Source of the DNA: JAGMES01 sp023128035
GTDB lineage: Bacteria; Bacillota; Halanaerobiia; DY22613
NCBI GenBank assembly: GCA_030627905.1
Contig: DAOVRZ010000109.1
Location: forward strand, 1-19,519
Direction: 5' to 3'
Length of the DNA: 19,519 nucleotides
The stretch's first letter is position 1; each line of letters begins with the position of its first letter. Shown one piece after another: positions 17,266 through 19,519 of this stretch. Made by a program: the position numbers and the translations under genes. Under the pieces are notes generated by a model. The model ran no database searches, was not told the DNA's origin, and saw only the letters and a list, made by a program, of their open reading frames with translations.

Positions 17266-17289
17266 AATATAACCCCCAGAAGTTATATT
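17266..17289 (+). other. Small stem-loop downstream of the PucR gene
   Basis: AATATAAC (17266-17273) and GTTATATT (17282-17289) form a perfect 8-bp stem around an 8-base C-rich loop, followed by GTTTTAGG. It may help end the regulator transcript, but a stronger bidirectional terminator lies 20 bases further on. Confidence 0.35.
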
Positions 17290-17308
17290 GTTTTAGGCAT
17301 AATTAGTA

Positions 17309-17347
17309 AAAAGCCCTGCAGTTCATTGTGTGAACTACAGGGCTTTT
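17309..17347. terminator. Bidirectional terminator between the PucR gene and the coat operon
   Basis: AAAAGCCCTGCAGTTCA (17309-17325) pairs with TGAACTACAGGGCTTTT (17331-17347), a 17-bp stem with a single mismatch. A-runs on the left and T-runs on the right let it serve both converging units: the PucR gene on the plus strand and the spore coat operon on the minus strand, whose last stop codon lies five bases away. Confidence 0.88.
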
Positions 17348-17351
17348 AAGC

Positions 17352-17966
17352 TTAGTACGGCAATTGACTCTTATAGCTATTAAACTCACTATAGGTTTGT
17401 GAAACTTGTTGTTGATCTGCAGGTTCTGTTTGATACCAACCTCGTTGTTGCATGGTCTGGTGAAGAATTTCTCTGTTAGTATGGGTATTATTCAGGATAT
17501 TTTTGATTGTACTTTGTAATTGCGAGTTTGTAGCTTCAAAGGTACTGATATTATATCCTTCAGTTAGATATTTCTCTGAGAGTAACAGATCATTAATCCT
17601 ATCACGATCGGTATATTGGGTTCCTGTTTGAGTTCTTTGTTGTTGAACAGGAGTCATAGTTGTAGTATTAGAATACTGTTGACTCATTCCTTGATATGGA
17701 GAAGTACTACTTTGACTAGTATATCCTGTGCCGCCATGTGTTTTCAAATTACTATATCTGCTTTCAGAGTGATATGGGTTGTCACCCTGATATTGAGTTG
17801 TATAGCCGTATTGATTGCTTTGGTTTTGTGGTTGATTCATATTGGATGTACTTCCATAAGGTGAACCTTCTTGCTCAGTATATCCTTTATATTGTGTATT
17901 AGGATAGTTTGTACCAAAGTTTGGAGGATTGGTATATCGATTATTTTGATTGTTTTGTTGATTCAT
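17352..17966 (-). CDS. Spore coat protein with Gln/Tyr-rich region and C-terminal Coat F domain
   Basis: This 204-residue protein starts at ATG 17966, fixed by AAGGAGG on the minus strand (17975-17981). A longer frame to 18044 lies inside the upstream gene and lacks this signal. Residues about 1-120 are low-complexity and rich in Gln, Asn, Tyr, Ser and Thr. They include one copy of the motif QYGYTTQYQGDNPYHSE (52-68) that is repeated five times in the upstream protein. Residues about 121-178 form a helical Coat F domain (RDRINDLLLSEKYLTEGYN, then EATNSQLQ and MQQRGWY). Coat F proteins are structural parts of the endospore coat. The gene is the last of a three-gene operon, ending at a bidirectional terminator. 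A sporulation sigma-factor promoter is expected, but none was convincingly seen. Confidence 0.88.
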   Translation of the reverse strand: MNQQNNQNNRYTNPPNFGTNYPNTQYKGYTEQEGSPYGSTSNMNQPQNQSNQYGYTTQYQGDNPYHSESRYSNLKTHGGTGYTSQSSTSPYQGMSQQYSNTTTMTPVQQQRTQTGTQYTDRDRINDLLLSEKYLTEGYNISTFEATNSQLQSTIKNILNNTHTNREILHQTMQQRGWYQTEPADQQQVSQTYSEFNSYKSQLPY

Positions 17967-17979
17967 CACAAATGCCTCC

Positions 17980-18723
17980 TTAATAGTTGCGTCCACCTTC
18001 GCTATGATGAGTTGAATTACCACGGTATTGACCAGTGTATCCATATTGATTAGCAGTGCTCATAGTACCATAACCGCCTTGACCGCCGCCAAATTGTGCA
18101 GTGCCTCCATATTGGGATCCACCGCCAGTGTAGTTGGTCATTCCACCATACTCACCAGTTTCTTCAGAGTGAGCAGGGTTGTTGCCACGATATTGGCTGG
18201 TATAACCATATTGATTGCTAGTACTCATAGTGCCATAGCCACCCTGGCCGCCATCGCCAGCATAATTGCTCATTCCGTATCCATCATACCCACCAAGATT
18301 TTCAGAGTGAGCAGGATTATTACCACGATATTGACTGGTGTAGCCATATTGATTGCCAGTATTCATAGTGCCACCACCGCCAGTGTAATTGGTCATTCCG
18401 TTTCCACCATACCCACCAAGATTTTCAGAGTGAGCAGGATTATTACCACGATATTGACTGGTATATCCATATTGATTGCCAGTATTCATGGTGCCGTAAC
18501 CGCCTTGACCGCCACCGCCAGCGTAATTGGTCATTCCATAGCCAGCATACCCACCAGTTTCTTCAGAGTGAGCAGGATTGTTACCACGATATTGACTGGT
18601 ATATCCATATTGATTGCCAGTATTCATGGTGCCATAACCGCCTTGGCCACCGTCATATTGGGAACTGTCAGTAGAATTAGTCATTCCATATCCACCGTAG
18701 CGAGATTGATTCATGTTATTCAT
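17980..18723 (-). CDS. Gly/Tyr-rich tandem-repeat protein of the spore coat operon
   Basis: This 247-residue protein is low-complexity, dominated by Gly, Tyr, Asn, Gln, Ser and Thr. It has no cysteine and no membrane segment. It consists of five imperfect units of about 41-56 residues, each with a Gly-rich half (GGQGGYGTMNTGN-like, with GMTNYTGGG) and a conserved QYGYTSQYRGNNPAHSE-like motif. The ATG at 18723 is preferred because AAGGAGG lies upstream (18735-18741). A frame reaching 18792 would run into the neighbouring gene. Its TAA overlaps the ribosome binding site of the downstream Coat F-domain gene. No known domain is recognised. The repeat, composition and operon suggest a structural spore-surface or coat matrix protein, which is inference. 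Tyr-rich coat proteins can be cross-linked, but no cross-linking enzyme is present here. Confidence 0.82.
   Translation of the reverse strand: MNNMNQSRYGGYGMTNSTDSSQYDGGQGGYGTMNTGNQYGYTSQYRGNNPAHSEETGGYAGYGMTNYAGGGGQGGYGTMNTGNQYGYTSQYRGNNPAHSENLGGYGGNGMTNYTGGGGTMNTGNQYGYTSQYRGNNPAHSENLGGYDGYGMSNYAGDGGQGGYGTMSTSNQYGYTSQYRGNNPAHSEETGEYGGMTNYTGGGSQYGGTAQFGGGQGGYGTMSTANQYGYTGQYRGNSTHHSEGGRNY
17998..18612 (-). repeat. Five-copy tandem repeat inside the coat operon gene
   Basis: The segment encoding QYGYTxQYRGN-type motifs occurs at about 18562-18612, 18424-18474, 18301-18351, 18166-18216 and 17998-18048. Spacings are 46, 41, 45 and 56 codons, always whole codons. The four left-hand-strand upstream copies are nearly identical in DNA, while the last copy, nearest the 3' end, has diverged (NSTHHSE). 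A sixth, more distant copy lies in the next gene (17763-17813). This is a coding repeat, prone to copy-number change by recombination or slippage. Confidence 0.85.
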
Positions 18724-18739
18724 ATTTACTAATGCCTCC

Positions 18740-18922
18740 TTAGGATAAAAAATTGAGTAAAGTATTGTAATTGCTTTGATGTTTTCTGCCAATTTGCTTG
18801 ATGGTCTGTCTTAGTTGTAAATCTGTAACCTGTTGGGCATAATCATTATATTTCTTAGCCATTAATAATTCCCATGAAAGGTGATCTTTTACATAGCCAA
18901 ATTCTTTGCTAGAAAGAGGCAA
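18740..18922 (-). CDS. Small Coat F-like spore coat protein
   Basis: This 60-residue protein starts at TTG 18922, supported by GGGAGG on the minus strand (18931-18936) with an 8-base spacer. It is almost entirely a helical pair: EFGYVKDHLSWELLMAKKYN, then LQLRQTIKQIGRKHQ and NYNTLLNFL. This is the pattern of small clostridial and bacillar Coat F-related coat proteins (helix, DxxL-type turn, helix, NTLLNxL ending). It is first in the coat operon, and its TAA overlaps the ribosome binding site of the repeat-protein gene. It could be a partner helical hairpin for the Coat F domain encoded two genes downstream. Confidence 0.85.
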   Translation of the reverse strand: MPLSSKEFGYVKDHLSWELLMAKKYNDYAQQVTDLQLRQTIKQIGRKHQSNYNTLLNFLS

Positions 18923-19001
18923 ATATTTTCCCTCCCTTCTGAAATTTCTTTGAATGTTTCAAACTTATTCTTTCACTTTTATAAAATTTTATTCTATAAA
19001 T

Positions 19002-19049
19002 CAATTCATCTCCTTCCTCTAAGCTTTTGCGTAGGAGGGAGATGAATTG
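19002..19049. repeat. Long inverted repeat between the coat operon and the tnpB remnant
   Basis: CAATTCATCTCCTTCCT (19002-19018) pairs with AGGAGGGAGATGAATTG (19033-19049), a 17-bp stem with one G-U pair and a 14-base loop. No good T-run follows on either strand. The right arm holds a Shine-Dalgarno-like AGGAGGGAG, but only a 17-codon frame follows it. It could be a terminator, a stem at the left end of an IS200/IS605-type element, or a remnant of one. Confidence 0.6.
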
Positions 19050-19073
19050 GAGATTTTGTACTTTTTCTCGAAT

Positions 19074-19087
19074 CGAACGTATGTTTG
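19074..19087. promoter_or_regulatory. LexA (SOS) box
   Basis: CGAACGTATGTTTG matches the Gram-positive LexA/DinR operator pattern CGAAC-N4-GTTYG, with the expected RNRY centre (GTAT). It lies three bases before a TATAAT hexamer (19091-19096), where a bound repressor would block RNA polymerase. The downstream frame is a decayed tnpB gene, so the box may be a relic of the element or of an interrupted host gene. Confidence 0.65.
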
Positions 19088-19090
19088 CGC

Positions 19091-19096
19091 TATAAT
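19091..19096 (+). promoter_or_regulatory. -10 element upstream of the tnpB remnant
   Basis: A perfect TATAAT is followed by GAAGGGAGGTG (19104-19114), a strong ribosome binding site. The best 17-base-spaced -35 candidate (TCGAAT, 19068-19073) is poor, so promoter strength is uncertain. Confidence 0.5.
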
Positions 19097-19121
19097 ATAC
19101 TTACGAAGGGAGGTGTTAACA

Positions 19122-19519
19122 TTGGAGGATGTTCCCTACTTAACTACCACTAATAGACTACACACAGGACGAACATAGTATTCTATATTGCAAGAAATGT
19201 GTCATACTGCGAAAAATCTATATAACTATACACTGTAAGGCAATACTTCTTTGAAAAAGAAAAATTTTTTAATTATGAAAAAGCCTATCATATAGTAAAA
19301 GATAATGAGAATTATAAGCTTTTGCCTTCACAGGTAGCATAGCAGGTGATGAAGTCTATAAATGAAGAGGCTACAATGAAGGATGGAAAACCAAATGTAA
19401 TATGAGTAAAGTTGTCAATCAAAAATTCGTCTCCATACCATATAAGAAACTGATAAAATATATTACTTATAAAGCAAAAAAATATGAAATAGAAGTAATA
19501 ACTCAAGAAGAAAGCTATA
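19122..19519 (+). pseudogene. tnpB: Degraded IS200/IS605-type tnpB (OrfB) gene, right end cut by window
   Basis: A TTG at 19122 behind GGGAGGTG begins a frame reading EDVPYLTTTNRLHTGRT, then TAG where Lys is expected, then YSILQEMCHTAKNLYNYTL. After a one- or two-base frameshift it continues VRQYFFEKEKFFNYEKAYH and IVKDNENYKLLPSQVA, then TAG in place of Gln, then QVMKSINE. This is the TnpB/OrfB N terminus. It then jumps to ATMKDGKPNVI and, in another frame from 19402, to NQKFVSIPYKKLIKYITYKA and IEVITQEESY, which belong to the later RuvC region. Several hundred bases of the central gene, including the first RuvC Asp, are missing. The protein cannot be functional. No tnpA is seen in the window. 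Confidence 0.85.

Noticed and set aside
17998..18612. Regularly spaced direct repeats resembling a CRISPR array
   Set aside because: Units are whole codons, 123-168 bases apart, with similar spacers, and lie in an open reading frame. No cas genes are present.
18028..18732. A 234-codon open frame on the plus strand rich in Ile, Ser, Thr and Ala
   Set aside because: It is the antisense of the Gly/Tyr repeat gene. Its repetitive composition follows from that repeat, and it has no ribosome binding site. The minus-strand frame has a well-placed start and operon context.
19042..19095. A 17-codon frame (MNWRFC...) following the Shine-Dalgarno-like arm of the inverted repeat
   Set aside because: The ribosome binding site is too close to the ATG, the frame is very short, and it overlaps the LexA box and -10 element.

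Overview
The window looks like chromosomal DNA of a low-GC, endospore-forming Firmicute, most likely an anaerobic member of the Clostridia. This rests on AT-rich codon use, strong AGGAGG-type ribosome binding sites, frequent TTG starts, an anaerobic-type cobaltochelatase (CbiK), a molybdenum hydroxylase with a PucR-type regulator, and Coat F-type spore coat genes. The exact genus cannot be fixed from the sequence alone.

Region 1 (1-8120) begins with the 3' end of an unrecognised gene. A sigma-A-like promoter follows, then a cobalamin riboswitch with a long expression platform that ends in an intrinsic terminator. Downstream is a tightly packed five-gene operon: a lipoprotein substrate-binding protein, a FecCD/BtuC-type permease, an ABC ATPase, a 1243-residue CobN/BchH-type chelatase large subunit, and CbiK. 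The riboswitch should shut the operon down when B12 is plentiful. The set points to uptake of cobalt, a corrinoid or a metal chelate coupled to metal insertion into a tetrapyrrole. The CobN-like protein has no CobS/CobT or ChlI/ChlD partners in the window.

Region 2 (8121-10080) holds one secreted GH13 (neopullulanase/cyclomaltodextrinase-like) enzyme. It has its own extended -10 promoter and ends in a perfect 16-bp stem-loop.

Region 3 (10081-17200) is a purine/nucleobase module. A three-subunit xanthine dehydrogenase-family molybdenum hydroxylase (FAD, 2Fe-2S and molybdopterin subunits) is followed by an NCS2 nucleobase permease and a PucR-family activator. Together they plausibly import and oxidise a purine or related N-heterocycle under substrate-responsive control. 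The permease mixes UraA-like and XanQ-like motif residues.

Region 4 (17201-18923, minus strand) is a compact three-gene spore coat operon: a 60-residue Coat F-like helical protein, a Gly/Tyr-rich tandem-repeat protein, and a protein joining one copy of that repeat to a C-terminal Coat F domain. A bidirectional terminator separates it from the PucR gene.

Region 5 (18924-19519) contains a long inverted repeat, a LexA (SOS) box beside a TATAAT element, and a decayed IS200/IS605-type tnpB gene with stops, frameshifts and an internal deletion. The tnpB remnant runs off the right edge. It is the only mobile-element trace in the window.
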